A stretch of DNA of 64,000 nucleotides, from contig CASHTG010000015.1 of NCBI GenBank assembly GCA_949357655.1, positions 1,364,001-1,428,000 on the forward strand, written 5' to 3'. Under the pieces are notes generated by a model. The model was not told where the DNA came from, ran no database searches, and worked only from the letters and a program-made list of their open reading frames with translations. Position numbers and translations under genes: made by a program. Below, piece after piece: positions 46,507 to 60,294 of the stretch (position 1 is the first letter of the stretch; every line of letters begins with the position of its first letter). The DNA is from Parascedosporium putredinis. Taxonomy: Eukaryota; Ascomycota; Sordariomycetes; Microascales; Microascaceae.

Positions 46507-49500
46507 ATGGCAGGTTCTGTTCCGATCCCCGGGAACATGGCGGCCAGGCACCTCGAAATTCCTCCATCGATTCCGCCATCTCTGCCATCTCCTCAAAATC
46601 ACAACCTAATAAGGGTGCTGCTCCTACAGACACGCCCACCACAACTGCTGATATCGCTCACCTCATAAAAACGGCGGGAAGTGCGGAAGCTGTCATCCAG
46701 TATCTGCTCAAGGAAAAGAATTCTCAGACACAACAAAACTCGCAGCTATGGCGGCTGGTGGACAAGCAACGTGCTATGATCCTTGGACTCAACAAGGATC
46801 TAGAACGGGCTTTAAAAGATAAGGAAAAATATCGCAAGAAATTGAAGGAGGTGCTCGCCATGCCTGAGTTGAACGAGGCGTTGGAGACAAGAGTATCCGG
46901 AAGTTCCCCAGCCTCGCTCAACCCCACAGAAGGGAACAAGGACAAGTCGCCTCAGGCGGCAGACCTCGCGCGGACACAGGCTCTCAGTGTTGCCGTCCCC
47001 GACTCTCCTAATCTGGACTCTGATAGCCAAAAGCACTCGCCTGTTGACATGGCGATGGCCCCATACCCCATCACTCCACCTGCCGATGGCCCCAACCCCC
47101 TTCCCTCTGCCGTGGATGAGCTTTTAAACCCTGCCCATGCCATGCCGAAGCCAGAAGAACATGCGCTGGACGGATACAACCACGAAGCAACGGAGCGAGC
47201 CGCCGACGACGACCGAAAGGAAGATGCCAATCAACAATTCAGAGAGCTACCCATCAACTTGTCTCTACCACCATCCAGGAGTTTACCAAGCGAGCCCCCG
47301 AGCGTCCCACCCCCACGTCCGCCACCCGCTCTACCCACTGGCCTTCCCGGCCAACCCCAGCCTAGTGAGGCAGGGCTTCAGTTCCCCGCCCCTCCCCAAG
47401 AAAGGCCCCCACACCCCTCCACCTCGTGAAGGGCCAGCGACCGGGTACCGCCGAAGAGGACGAGACTGATACCGATTATGACGATATCCTGGAAGTGGAT
47501 GAAATCATCAGCGACAAGCGAGGCCGGCGCAGGACTAGGGAAGAAGACGAACGTGACCGACACATCCAAGCTCTTAAAGATGCAGAAGTGAGGAGTCTAT
47601 CTCAAAATCCAACGCGCAAGGTAGCCCGTCAGTCCAAGAAAGCCCCCAGGATCGTGGCAAGGATTCGGCGACAATTCCCCTCAGCCCGAGACAGATGCCC
47701 CTCCCCCATCATCCGAGAGACCACGGTACAAGCCTCACTGAATGGTATGATGAATGGGGAGTTCAACGTTCCGCCGGCCCTGATGAGCCCTGGCTTGCCC
47801 TCAAGCCCTCGACCCTTTGGCTTAGGAATGGGCGGGCCGCGTTCTCCAATGCCTCTAGGTGCACCCCCTCTTTCTCCCCGTGGTCACACGCTCGCGAGTG
47901 CACCGCCTCTGTCTCCCCGACCCCCGGCAGCCCATTCCGCTCCCCCGGCGCCCAGTTGACAGGATCGTCATTGGCGCCCAGCGCCATGGGCCTACCTACA
48001 CCTACTCCCAAGCCCCTTGCCATTACGAAGCCGAGCGGCGAGAACTCACCTTCTACTCCAACGATGGAGCGGCCGAGCCCAACCCATAGGACGGCGATCT
48101 TCAAAGGTCTCGTGACAGAGGAATATCCAGACCTGCTCATGCCTCCCAATGCGCTTCCCTCCGTTGACGTGCGGGTTGCGTCTTCGCGCATGAAACCGTC
48201 TAGGGCCAGTTTGATCTCTCTCACCCAACTCGAAGAAGATCCTGTCTTCACTCTAGCCATCATCTCGCGAGCCGATGGTGGTGAACTCTGGCGGGTGGAG
48301 AAGGACTCGGCGTCGCTCTCGAAACTCGACTCAAGAATGAAGCAGTGCGGTGCGTTCACGGCCAGGACGCCGGACCGCTCGCTTTTTAGTGGCCACGCGC
48401 CCGCTAAGCTTGACGCGAGAAGGATTGCTCTCGACTCGTACTTGGACGAATTGATGAACTCGCCTCTGGATGTTGAAACCGCTTTGGAGTTGTGCAAGTA
48501 CCTCTCCACCAATACATTGCCGCCTAATTCTGATGAGACCGTTGGGGTCAGGAAGAAGGTTTCTCCGGTCGCTACTAGGAAGGGTGCGGGCGGTCGACCC
48601 TTGATCAGCGGCTATCTCACCAAGCGTGGCAAGAACTTTGGCGGTTGGAAGGCGCGTTACTTCGCTCTCGAAGGTCCTCTCCTCAAGTACTACGAGACGC
48701 CTGGGGGCGCTCACCTCGGCACCATCAAGTTGCAAAACGCCCAGATTGGCAAGCAGGCGCAGCACCAAGACAACCAATCTCCTGCACGTGGACCCAATTC
48801 GGACGAAGCCGACAATCAATATCGCCATGCCTTCTTGATATTGGAACCGAAGAAGAAGGACACCACCAGCCACGTCAAGCATGTATTGTGCGCCGAAAGC
48901 GATATGGAGCGCGATCAATGGGTCGAGACGCTACTTCAGTGGATCGATTACCGGGACCCTGATGACGAAGATCAGCCGGCTCAGAAGAGAGGCCAGCAGG
49001 AACGCCGCGGGTCGAATGACAACGCTGCCAAATCTTCCAAGGGTCAGCCCAAGAAGAAGCGGGACCAAGTCAAGTCTCAGCACCAACAGTCGAATTCGGA
49101 GACGCTCATCGGAGTGAGCTATGATTCAACCACGCCAGGCGATGCGCCTCAGGGCATGCCTCGGGGTCGGAATGGCGCTACATCCTCTGATCGACCGAGG
49201 ACTGCTGGTGGTGAACGCCCCAAGACCGGAATTGGCCTCCCTGGCAACCCCCACGACACAGACTTCCAGATACCCGTCATCTCTGCCCCGCGCGATCCTC
49301 AGGTTATCTCGGATTCCTCGGCTTGGGGCGCCAAATCTGGACTTGCCACGCCTGGCCTAACCACACCTGGCCTCGCCCCGCCGAGCTATGAAGAGAAGAA
49401 GCAACGTAAACGTAGCTTCTTCGGCTTCGGTCCCAAAACCAGGACTTCTTCTGACGGACAGGATTCTCTTTTCGAAGGCAGCTCAACCCCCACAAAACGA

Positions 49501-50650
49501 GTACAAGGGGCCAATTCGCCAAGTTTTCGGTGCCCCGCTATCAGAGGCGGTACGGTTCAACGGGCCTGTCGATATCAGTGTCCCACTGCCCGCCGTTGTC
49601 TACAGATGTATTCAATACCTTGATGCAAGGAACGCCATCGGAGAGGAAGGCATTTTCCGCCTCAGCGGGTCAAATGTCGTTATCAAGCAGCTTCGAGAGC
49701 GATTCAACACTGAGAGTGACGTGGACCTTGTGAACGACCGCACCTTTTACGATATTCATGCAGTGGCCTCGCTCCTAAAGCTCTATCTCCGCGAGTTGCC
49801 GACAACGATTCTAACTCGTGACCTCCACCTCGAGTTCCTTGCTGTCACGGAACTCACCAATCTCAAGGAGAAGGTTGTAGCTCTCAGTGAGTTGGTGGTT
49901 CGGCTTCCCAGGCCAACGCCACCCTCCTCAAGTACCTCATTGCCTTCTTGATCAAGATTATCAACAACGCGGACTTGAACAAGATGACGGTGCGGAATGT
50001 TGGCATTGTGTTCTCGCCCACACTGAACATACCCGCGCCCGTTTTTGCCATGTTCCTACAGAATTATGAACCAATCTTTGGCATTGAACCCGAGGAGTAT
50101 GAGCTACCCTCGCCCACATCCGAGTCGGATACTCACTCGCAAGGACCCGGTCGCCCATCATTCGAGCCGCAACCGCGTCCTTCGACCTCCCAGGGGAGCA
50201 ATGCCTCTCCTCACCGTCAACGACTTCTCCAAAATGTGATGGATGCTCCTCGAGCCTCACCCACTCCACCTCTGCTCATGAATCTCAACGAGGCTCGTGG
50301 CTCGCCAACCCCCACCAGCCTTCCCTATGAACCGTCCGACGGTCTATGAGCCCCAATATCTGGCCCAACAAGGTTCTTCGGGCCCGGTCTTACGACCAGC
50401 TTATGAGAGTGGATTTGTTGTGCCCCTGGGTTCGATCCAACGTCATTCTATAATCCCCCCGCGGCCTAACAACCCTGGATATGACCGGCCCATCTATGAG
50501 GGCGATTTCAACAAGCGTCGGGAGAGTGCTATCTTTGGTGTAGGCGCTGCCCCCAACCTTACCCCCAGGCCTCCAAGAGCCGCCTTCGGGAAGGGACCCC
50601 GTACTAAAAGAGATGAATTTCTTCCTCTTCTCGCCCTTGATTTAATATGA
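46507..50650 (+). CDS. bem3: PX-PH-RhoGAP protein, Bem3 type
   Basis: GTPase-activating protein for Cdc42/Rho GTPases that limits polarity signalling at growth sites. The first ATG used is 46507 (MAGSVPIP). Order of parts: coiled coil (LLKEKNSQTQQNSQLWRLVD, KDKEKYRKKLKEV); a long Pro/Ser-rich linker; a PX-like phosphoinositide-binding region around 48240-48530 (EDPVFTLAIISRADGGELWR, then KYLSTN); a PH domain (ISGYLTKRGKNFGGWKARYF, ending DQWVETLLQWIDY); and RhoGAP (FGAPLSEAVRF, then GEEGIFRLSGSNVVIKQLRE with the arginine-finger motif, LKLYLRELPTTIL, and NKMTVRNVGIVFSPTL). This order matches yeast Bem3. Frame changes occur near 46530, 47400-47420, 47940, 49470 (net two bases), 49907-49909 and 50325 (net two). 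The corrected length is about 1,383 residues if there is no intron. The extreme C-terminus is uncertain. Confidence 0.88.
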
Positions 50651-51763
50651 CATGATTCCCATTCATTTGAAGGGGATGAAGAAAACATGGCTCACCAGCA
50701 AGCCTCCAGCCGGACCTCCGTTTTTGCAACATAGCTTAGGAGAGGATAGCGTTTATAACGCTCATATAAGCTTGCGCAAGATACAACTGGCACGATGATG
50801 ACGAACTCACCACGCTACGCGGATAAATGATCAGCATCCCAACTGCTTCTACGGTCTCGGCCGGCTCCCAGAACCGCTATGAGAGACGAAGCCTTTGTAT
50901 AATACTTCTTGAACCCTGGACTTGCTTTTTTGGCTGGACGTCCACCAGCCCCATACCCTTTGAAAGGCAGACGTCCACAGATTGCTGCAATGCCACCAAC
51001 CTTCCTTTTCTCAAACTTCTTCGGTCTTGTTTATCCGCGCCTTCTCTTTGCCTTTTTATCTATCTATTTTTATGGGAATATCGAGTACTTGGGTAACGCG
51101 GGCCTCGGAGGGCAGCTAAGGAACACCAAGGCTTATCCCACTTGATTTTGTCTCAGATGATGATGAAGGAGGTGGGCGAGTGGGTTTACCGAGTAGTCGC
51201 TCGGCAGAGGCGTCTTTGGAGTTGGATATCAAGCGGGTCTTTTCTTTTTCTCTCTTTCTCTCTTCCTTTTTTTCTCACTTACGTTCACGTCGTGTATATA
51301 CCCCCTCGAACCGGGTAGGGCGCTGCTTTCCATATAACCGTAATGATATCATTTTATCTTTTCTAAAAATCAAGACCTGTTGCAACGTACTTGACATGTT
51401 TTGTGGAACTCCTGCTCTCAGTGTGCATTGGCCCCTTTGGACAGGCCTGAGATCGGTCCAACACGAGAATACGATGCGTGCTTACATAAGCGACATTTTG
51501 CCTCCTGACGTTTGACGTCGGGGTTTTTCCCCGCGGTCTCCGATGCACGATGCACCCCAAGCGACGACGTTGGAGAAAAAGCATCGACTACCGGCTCTCG
51601 TGACTACTTTGGTCCATAAAGGTGCCGAAAGCTAAATTCCGGTGCATTACATTACGCAGTGGATCCTTCAAGGAGGTTGCCCTTTTCTTCCGCCAGCGGG
51701 CGGCATCTCTCACCCTTAATTTACTGGGGCTGACCGCCCGCCCCCGAGGCAGGCTCATTTGCC
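50651..51763. other. Intergenic region between bem3 and the Zn2Cys6 gene
   Basis: About 1.1 kb with the bem3 3' end and the promoter of the transcription factor gene. A CT-rich tract lies at 51235-51285. No gene is seen. Confidence 0.5.
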
Positions 51764-54496
51764 ATGGGCCCGATATCACGGGCTTCGGAGGGTAGCCCGC
51801 ACACATTAGTCGGGTCTTCTGTGGCATCATCGCCAGGGGAGAGCGGCTCAGTTGCCGCGGCGCGCTTATTCGACCCTTCAGCGCAGAGAGGCTCCGCGGT
51901 GGACGCGCCACTAACCGCCACAGTAGGCGACGGGGCCCTTTCGACGGCCGCCGGAGGTCCGTTAGGGCGTAGCACGCCACAACATGCGACAGACGTTCTC
52001 CCAGATCACGCAGACGATGCCAAGAGACCCCGCGCCTGCGAGGCGTGCCGCGGCTTGAAGGTGCGGTGCGAGATGGCCGAGGACGGACCGTGCCGGCGGT
52101 GCTTAAAAGCGCGGAGGAGGTGCGTCGTCACTGCGAGGACGCGCACGGGAGAGAGGCAGAAGAAGACGGACACGAGGGTCTCGGAGCTCGAGAAGAAGAT
52201 TGACGCCCTGACGGCGACGTTACAAGCCAGAACTGGCCCGGAACCCATGACCGTGCCGCTTGGTGCCTCCGATGTGCCGCTCGGGCCCGGTGGTCGACCG
52301 GCGAGTATTTCCTCGAGCGCTCATCAGTCGTCCGTCACAGCGATCCTGTCACCGGATAGCGACGCAGCGTCCGCGCCCGAGCGCGTCGGATCCTACGCGT
52401 CCACGGGCCAGAAACGGAAGCTGACCGACATCTTTGGCACCGAAAGCAGGGAAGCCTCGCAGAAGAAGCCGACGACGGCAAAGGAGTCGAGCCTCGGTGC
52501 GGACTACGTTGATTTTGTGGATAGGGGCGTGATGTCTCCAGAGGTGGCGGAGGAGCTGTTTGCTCGGTATAACCAGGAGATGGTCTATCACCTGCCCGGC
52601 GTCATCTTCCCCCGACGGAGAGGGCCGTTGATTTACGCAACGAAAAGCCGCTCTTGTTCCTCGCCGTTATGGCGTCGGCGGCGGCGGCGCGACCGGAGCT
52701 CCAGCGGCAGCTCATCAAGGAGCTGATGGAGATTTTTGCGCGGAAAGTGATTTGCAACGGCGAGAAGAGCCTCGAGCTCGTGCAGGCCCTGCTCGTCTCC
52801 GTCGCGTGGTACTTTCCGCCGGACAACTTCGAGGAGCTCAAGTTTTACCAATTCATACATATAGCCTGCGTCATGGCGCTCGACCTAGGCCTCGGCCGCG
52901 CCTGCCCGGTGCGACGGAAACCGACCGGCGCGGCGAGCAACGCGATCAACTTTTTCACCTTTCGCCCGGGCAAGGAGGATCCCGAGAGCCTCGAGTGCCG
53001 GCGGACGTGGCTCATGTGCTACTACCTCGCGTCCAACGCCGCCATGGGGCTCCGCCGACCCTACCTCGTCCGATGGAGCGTGTTTATCGAGGAGAGCCTC
53101 AAGTTGCTCGAGACGTCGGCGGAAGCGGCGCCGACGGACAAGCAATTCTGCATCCTGCTGCGGATCAACAAGCTCGGAGAAGATGTGTCGACGCGCTTCT
53201 CCGTCGACGACCCCGCGATGGCGGCAACCCTGCAAGATTTTGGAACGCAGCTCGCCCTCCGCGGGTTCGAAGTGGAGCTGGAGAGGTTGAAGCGTTCCAT
53301 ACCAGAGTCACTGATGCAACGTAAGCCTTGCGACCATTGTTTCAATCTTTTTTTGTATTCATTCATTCATTATTATGGTTGTTGGCTTTTCACCTCGGGC
53401 ACGAACTAACATGAGGGCCCCTATACAGCTGTGATAATACTCGGGATTGAGTACCTTAATATATACATGCACGAAAGCTGCCTCCAGAACGCAAATACGG
53501 ACACGTTCAAGAGCTGCCTCACCACCGCGACCATTGATACAATGCTCAACCCAAAGGCCATGGGCAAGGCGCAAATCGATGCACTGCTCGCCTGCGTCGC
53601 GGCAATCACGACGTCGTTTGACACGTTCCTAGGCATGGATATCGCGAGAGTGCGCTGCCTTCCCGTCTTCAACTTTGTCCGCATTGCCTACTCGCTCGTT
53701 ATCCTTATCAAGGTCAACCTCGCCATGTCAGCGGCGGAGACGCCGCTCACCACGATCATCGCGGATAACCTCAGGGCCGAAACGTACCTAGATTCCTTAC
53801 TGGCCAAGCTCTCAGAGGCATCCTCGGAAGGCAGATGCCGGCCAGCGGGAAAGTTCTTATCAGTCCTCTCGACATTGAAAGGGTGGTTCACCAACAAGGG
53901 CGCACAGCAGCGTAAGAACGGCAGGCCTGAACGCCACAGCGGGAACGAGGCTGGGCCCGGACTTCGACCGTTCTCCTCCCCAACGCCGACGGTGGGCACC
54001 ACCACAGCCGAGTCCGGGGTTCGGTCGGGCCCAACGACGAGACAAAGTCAGGCGCACCAGGTGAATTACCCCGCCACATCAACCGCAAATACGCCGCTAC
54101 AGCTGCTGTCGGAGGTGGCGACGGGCGACTCTGGCGCTAGGCATCGGACAGCCGACGTGGGATGGTCCACCAGAGCGGGGAGGCGTACGGCTATCAGGAA
54201 GGGAGGAGCGCGGTGGATATGCAAACGCAGGTGGCTTGGCCACCAACGCCGCTGGGATTAGATATGGACTTTGAGAGCATGAACGACGGGATTGACTGGG
54301 ATAGCTTAGCAATGAATCTGGGCTTGGGGCTTCCGGTCACAGAGGATGGACTCATGAACATGATGATGGTAGGAAACGGGGTCAGCCAAGTCTCGGGATT
54401 GGGCCCCGTCATAGGCGTGGCCCCCGGTGACGGTGGCAGGCCGTCCGGGAGCCTGCAGGGGGCATGGGCGGCTGGAACCCAATGTACCAAAATTAA
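51764..54496 (+). CDS. Zn2Cys6 fungal transcription factor
   Basis: Fungal-specific regulator. The Zn2Cys6 motif CEACRGLKVRCEMAEDGPCR with RCLKARRRC is near residue 90, followed by a linker and dimerisation coiled coil (DTRVSELEKKIDALTATLQA). The middle-homology region follows (MSPEVAEELFARYNQEMVYH, LFLAVMASAAA, FIHIACVMALDLGLGR, RRTWLMCYYLASNAAMGLR). An intron lies at 53321-53428. After it come IEYLNIYMHESCLQN and a Ser/Thr/Gly-rich acidic C-terminus (MDFESMNDGIDWDSLAMNLG) that looks like an activation domain and ends GGMGGWNPMYQN. Single bases are missing at the C run 52610-52614, the G run 54159-54161 and the G run just before GGMGGW (about 54455). The corrected length is 875 residues. The arrangement recalls Leu3-like regulators, but the target pathway cannot be told; no biosynthetic cluster adjoins it. 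Confidence 0.87.
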
Positions 54497-56241
54497 GGCT
54501 AGAAGCGGACCTTTCGCTTCTCTCTTCTCCCCTCAAAAACTCGTCTTATTCCTTGACCCATATGGTTCGGGCGGCCATGCGCGTGCAATCAGCAATGGGG
54601 CCAGGTGCGGGCCCGCAACACCCACCCCTTCAGATCAACGCATGTCCCAATAGGAGAAACAGGAGCAGAATGCGGGGCAGAGGGCGCCCTAAAGAGGGGC
54701 CGAGAAACGTTGGAATGTGAGGAGTATACGGGACTAGTTGCGTAGCTTCCTGATCATCTCGAGCTGCATGTTGCACGGGTGTGTGGGAAGGGGGGATGTG
54801 AGATGATAACGGAGCTAAGATAGCGTGTGCATAAGCCATTCGAACTCTTTGAAAAAGGGGCCTGCCTGGAGGGGAGGGAATGCACGAGTCCCCGCGCTGC
54901 GTCGGCAAAAGGTCGTGTGGGAACTTGAAGGGGGAAGGACGAGGAGGGGTCGCTAACTCAGTCAAGGAAAGTGGCAAAAGGAGATCGGGCACTTGCTATG
55001 ATTAAGAAGCTGGGGAAGTGGGCACGAACTGGAAAAGCGGGACCGCGCTAATACAAGCACTGGCACACTAGATGCGGTGCTACGAAGTTATTAGCTGGGC
55101 TGCGTAATGGCCGCCAGCTCCCCCAGAATTGCTCTTGAATCAGCTTGTTGCAACCGAAAGCGAGACAGCTCGGGCAATCGATCTGTTCCATCTTGTAATC
55201 GGAGTTGGACTGCAGTACCAACTTCATGGTTGCCGCGGAACCTTGGGCTCTTTGGTACTTGGCATCTACGATGACCGAGAACTATGAGAATCCTCGAATG
55301 CTAAAGCCGTAAGAATTACATCGCCGATAGGGTAGCCAGAGAAAAAGAAACCAAAAAGACCATGGGCTTGGGATGGCTCCCCAGATGCTAAGCTGCTAGC
55401 CGAGATTTTGTTTCCCGAACCCTCCTCCCACGATTGAAGTCCATGCAGGCCAACCGCGATATGGCCCAAAGGGGGAGAACTATCAGGAAGTAATGGGGAG
55501 CGGGGCTCCTCATGATAGCTGCCTTAAAAAGGAGAGATGGCGAGGGGGAGAGGGGAGGTGCGCCAGGGGAGGGGGATTTTGGTCGAATGCAAAGGGTTGG
55601 GCGGAGGGAGGTGGAATGTTACGACACCAAGCCTGATCAGAGGGTTGTTCGCTTCGCGGCGGTCGATACTTTCCCGAGGGGTGGTCGGTTTGCTTCCTTT
55701 CTTTCGCCTTTGTCCTTTCTCCCTTGTTCTTTGTCTTCTCCGCTCTTCCTCTCCGCCATCCTCCATTCCATTTTGAGCAAACAAGGCCATTGCTGCCGTG
55801 GCATCAGCCACGCTGCGACGCCGCGCCGACGATGATCGACATTGTCGAACCAGGCGGAACCCCGGAAGAAACGGTGCGGGAGGTGTGATGGCGGGTCGAT
55901 ATCTTGGTGTCGAGCCCGGCTCTCTAGGCTCACTAAAACCCCCTCCTTTGGATTGGAAACATGCACTTCCACGGTGGGGAATCCTGGCATTGATCAATTA
56001 TGATTGAATTATTAGATTGATCGTAGGTGGAGTGGTTGGTGGAACGCCCCGTTAAGCTTTCAATGGAACAATGGACTCTGGCACGTGCAAATGAGAACGA
56101 TCAATAACTTCGTACGTACCCAACGTGGGCATCGACGCAGTGACATCCTCGCAGTTTTTAGGCATTGGGGGCTGCTAGTCTAGAATAATACAGGCACGCT
56201 CCACAAACGGCCAGCACCATGCTCTCCTTGCTTCCCACCAG

Positions 56242-56282
56242 CCCATGTCCATGTCCATGCCCATCCATACCCATGCCCATGC
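56242..56282. repeat. CCATGT/CCATGC short tandem repeat
   Basis: An imperfect array of 6-base units (CCATGT, CCATGC, CCATAC). On the complementary strand it would read GlyMet/HisGly-type codons, but no gene surrounds it. Confidence 0.75.
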
Positions 56283-57717
56283 GCTCGCCTGGCTGCCCAG
56301 CTGCCATATGCGACGGGGCTTAGGGACAAGCGAAGTGGGACTATTTGGAGGCTAATCCGCGTGGAATTGGTGGCCGAGCTCTCGAACCATCGACGTCGGG
56401 GAAGTCGGGAGAAGGAGCCTTCCTCCACACAAACGTTGGACATGTGAGTGAGTTCCTTTCTCCACATGGCCTCTCCAGTCTCGACAGCGTTTCCTTGTCG
56501 CTGGTCGTCGCGCGCAGGGCATTGTGAAGGACACATTCAAACTATCTTTAGCATGGTTGACTAGATTCCACGATGGTAGCCACAATCACGCCAGCAAACA
56601 TGAATTGCGGGTTTGGCTGGCTAAGAATAGAGATGAAGCAACTCCGATGTCAGTAGGGTATGGAAGCCCTGGTAGGCCCCTGTTCTCCATTTCATCATGT
56701 TTCACAAAAATCAAATAAAAATCAAATAGAATAATTCTATACCAGAGTGGAAAGAACAAGGCTTCCCCTCTCCCGCCCCCGCCCCTTAACAAAAGAAAGG
56801 AAAAGGAAAGTATCAGGGAAAGGGGGGAACAGAGGGAGAATTAGCATGTCTTGGGAAAACGGTGCTGATCGACCCAGGTCTTCTGGGCGCAGGCTTTGGC
56901 TCGAGCCAATGAGCATGACGTAATCTGCTCTTGATGACTGAATAATGAACTCTTCAAGCAGAAGGATCGCCAGGGCTCGACAGAGGAGACTACTCGATAT
57001 GGCTAATTTGAGGTTTCAAGTGTGCCACCCAATCATGATGTTGGCAATTGGGGATATTCATCGAAGGCAAAGGTTGTTCGCCGACACCCAATCAGGAGGA
57101 CCCTGCGCTGCGTTGGAGCGGGGGGACGGCCTCGTCCTTCCTGGGCGGATGGGGTCCGGATGGCGGATGGCGCTTCGACTAATAAGAGATCCACCTCTAT
57201 TGTTCATATTGCTTTGGGAGGGAGTGATAGCGTCGTCTAAAGGAGGGGCATCTTCACCTCCCAAGTCGAAACCTTCGCACCCCACCATCTCCAGGACGTG
57301 CTTCTCCAGGATGTGCTTCTCCTTGGTGGAGAGCCGGCAGCCAGCCAATCACATTAGCAAACCCTCTCGATTAGCCCAGGGAGAGGCAAGCCATCTGCCG
57401 CATCATGCTGTCCAACCCACACCGCTCTCAGGCAAGCAGCCTCCGGAACGGCTGGAAGGGCTGGAGAGGTGAATGTTGGATGTGGCATGGCAAGTGTTTT
57501 TCCTCGCCCGCTCTCTTTTCTAGACAGCGGCCTGCGCATGGGGCAGCACGTATCAATTGACCCTTTAGCGGCGCTGCTGGAAAGATGCAGGAGCTGTAGG
57601 ACAGACAGCCTTTGCTCACCTGGTGGATAACAAGACCACTAACTCATGCACCTATCGCTTTCCGGATGGCTGGCTTGAGCCATTCTTTTCTCGCTTCCTC
57701 GGCGCATCACTCCGATG

Positions 57718-57756
57718 AGTGTGCGATTGTGTGATTGTGCGATTGTTCAATTGTGA
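57718..57756. repeat. GTGCGATT/GTGTGATT tandem repeat
   Basis: Four to five imperfect copies of an 8-9 base unit, in non-coding DNA. Confidence 0.75.
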
Positions 57757-60294
57757 GAATGTCGTACCTTCTCCTGCTCTTGCCCCAGACGCAAGGCCGG
57801 GCGAGCCGGACAAGTGAAATAGCAAAGGCGCTCCGCGCCGTTCGTCGCAGCTAAATTCCAAGATTTCGGGCGCCGAGGATGAGAGCTCTCTCCGGAGTTC
57901 GATTGACTCCTCCCCGGCTGGGCACCGAGAACTCTAGATTATGGGGGAAATGCGAGCTGGCTGGCTGGGTGCCAAAGTTTCCTGCCCCGTACACGTTCGT
58001 CCGTCCCAAGTGCGATGGTCGCTATCAGTCAATATACACTTTCCCTTGGGGCTTGAAGAGGAATCGCGCAAACGTAAACCGTGGCTTTCGCAGATCAGAC
58101 GCTTATCTCTCTCGAACCGTGTAACCCCCACCATTGATACTGTTATTGATAAAACCCCGGTTCGACAGACATCTAGACCCCTTCGCAATCGCTGTTGTGG
58201 CTCAGCTCACGTATCAAACCGTTTCCCTGGTCAAGGAGCTCATTCGTCCTTCGCTGTAAGGCGGGCCTTTGTGACGTCGTGTGAAAACAATTATTAGAGG
58301 CACATAGAGGGTGGAGTCTCGGCCGATGGCCGATGGCCTGTGCTGTGGGTAGCTTCGTTTTACCCTCGTCATCATCAATGGATGGAATCCCCATCACCAC
58401 CACCTGCTCCAAACGAGCCAAGCCTCCTCTGTAAAACACTAAGTAAACCATCCGTAACTGAGGCAAGACACGAAGGGTTAATGTAAAGGTGCAAGCCGCC
58501 CGTCCGTTGAATGAAACGGAACACATCTCTCTCCTTATTTGCCTCAGCACAAACATAAGACATATAGTACGCAGGCACTATCGGTGGAATATACCCACCA
58601 GCTCATTCTCCGGTGCGAGATGGGGGAGCAGAGACACATGTAATTGATGCATGCCGTTTGTCCCGGCGAGAGAACGGTGGGCTCGTGGTGGGTGGCGTAT
58701 GCATACACTTGTACTTGCGCATTTCGTGCTACATGGGGTCAGCATGGAGGGTTGAAGCCAGCCATCAATTGTAATGAGGTAGATCGAAGACTTTGTAGGA
58801 GAACGCGACGCAGACAAGCCACGCACGCCAGAGAGCTGCTCCCAGGAAAGGAGGACCTTGGGGGCTATGACATCTTGTCTGTCTGTGGGTTGGAGGCTCC
58901 CAGCTCAAGTGCCAATATCATGAACTCGGAGGTCTGGAGAGGACCCTGATTCGTCCAGTATCGACCTTGGGCAACGTTTGGCCCCATCATTGATCCCTGG
59001 TACTTGCAAATGGTGGCGCAAAGGCGCATTCCGCCATGTAACTCGGGCTCTGGTTCTGGTCCCCACCATCAATAAATCGATGATGTAGCGTAGAGGTGTG
59101 GGCCAGAGGGCGAGGTACATCCATCCAATGGATAGATCCATCAACAGTGTGTACTGCATAGAGGGTGTGGTGGTCCCTTCCCCCCTTCCCTTTGCCCCAC
59201 CCCGGTCAATTCACCACCTTCCGGCCTCTGCGCTGCTTCCCTTGGTCGAGGTCGTGCTTCTGTCGGTCCTGATATCACTTTATTATCGCCCCTTCAGTTC
59301 CTCACCCATACCTTCATACCTTTGCTGTTTCCTTCCCTTGCTCGACCGACTCGCTTCACCTTCCTCAACTCCGCATTTTCAACCCCCGACTTTCCTTAAA
59401 CAAATTCATCGTTCCTTCCAATCCCTATTATACCCCCTTCTCCGCCAATTGACAAAAGATCCAGCAACTTTAGCGACATCTCAACCCTCTCCTTCCAAGC
59501 AGATCTCAGCCAATCTTTGCCGCCGACTTCATTTCGATCCGGATCACCTCCTTGCAGCCCGGCCCGGACATCTCTCGTCATCTGCAGCATATCTTCAATC
59601 CACCCTCCGATCAAAGATTCTTCACGTACGATTTCCTCGTCGGCACTTGTCTCCTGGTTTTCACAAGGTCTGAGAATCGTGATTTCCGGAGCGAATCTGT
59701 TGCACAAGCGCCGTTGCCACGTCACGGACTGTGTCTTCGACAATCCGACGAGGCCCCCTCCTTTTTCCCTTCTTTTTCTTTTTCTTTTCCCTTCAATTCC
59801 TTTTTCCCGGGACCCTTTTTGCGACCCTCGGATACTCTACTCTTTCCCTCTCTCGCTCTCCCTCTCTCACGTGTGCGCGCCCGTTTTTGAGAGAACGTCA
59901 CCTCCGCTGCTCCTTCGGTCTGCTTTCTAATCCATTCCGAAAGCAAGGTCAGAAAGGACCCTGCCTCGAACGGTTTCTTGAAACTCCCTCCACACAGCGA
60001 GAACCACCAGCCTTAGCTCATCGGCTCCACTGCATCATCCCCCTTCAGCACGTTTAGCCACTCTGGCCAGGCCCCACCACACCTCGGCCCTGAACCTTGA
60101 GTTCGACAGACGACGGTTTCACGGGTCCAACTTCTCGAACCACTCTCGACCAACTTTGATTAAAAGATCGACCCACCTCAACTGATATTTCCGTTCCCCA
60201 TAACCAGTGCCGAGCTCGATCCCGAAATCACCAAGGCCAAACAATATAAAATCGGTTGAAAACCTTGCGCGGCTCTCGTCTCCTCTCGCCCATC

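Larger units (their letters stand above)
54497..60294. other. 5.8 kb interval without a recognisable gene
   Basis: Only short frames of low coding character. It contains two small tandem repeats (56242-56282 and 57718-57756), a purine-rich patch (55520-55620) and CT-rich DNA (59190-59440, 59755-59870). The last kilobase is probably a long leader/promoter of the serine-rich gene. GATC/ATGGAT words recur at 59120-59143. Confidence 0.5.

Noticed and set aside
50428..50442. GGTTCGATCC resembling a tRNA B box
   Set aside because: It lies inside the bem3 coding sequence (LGSIQRH) and has no cloverleaf around it.
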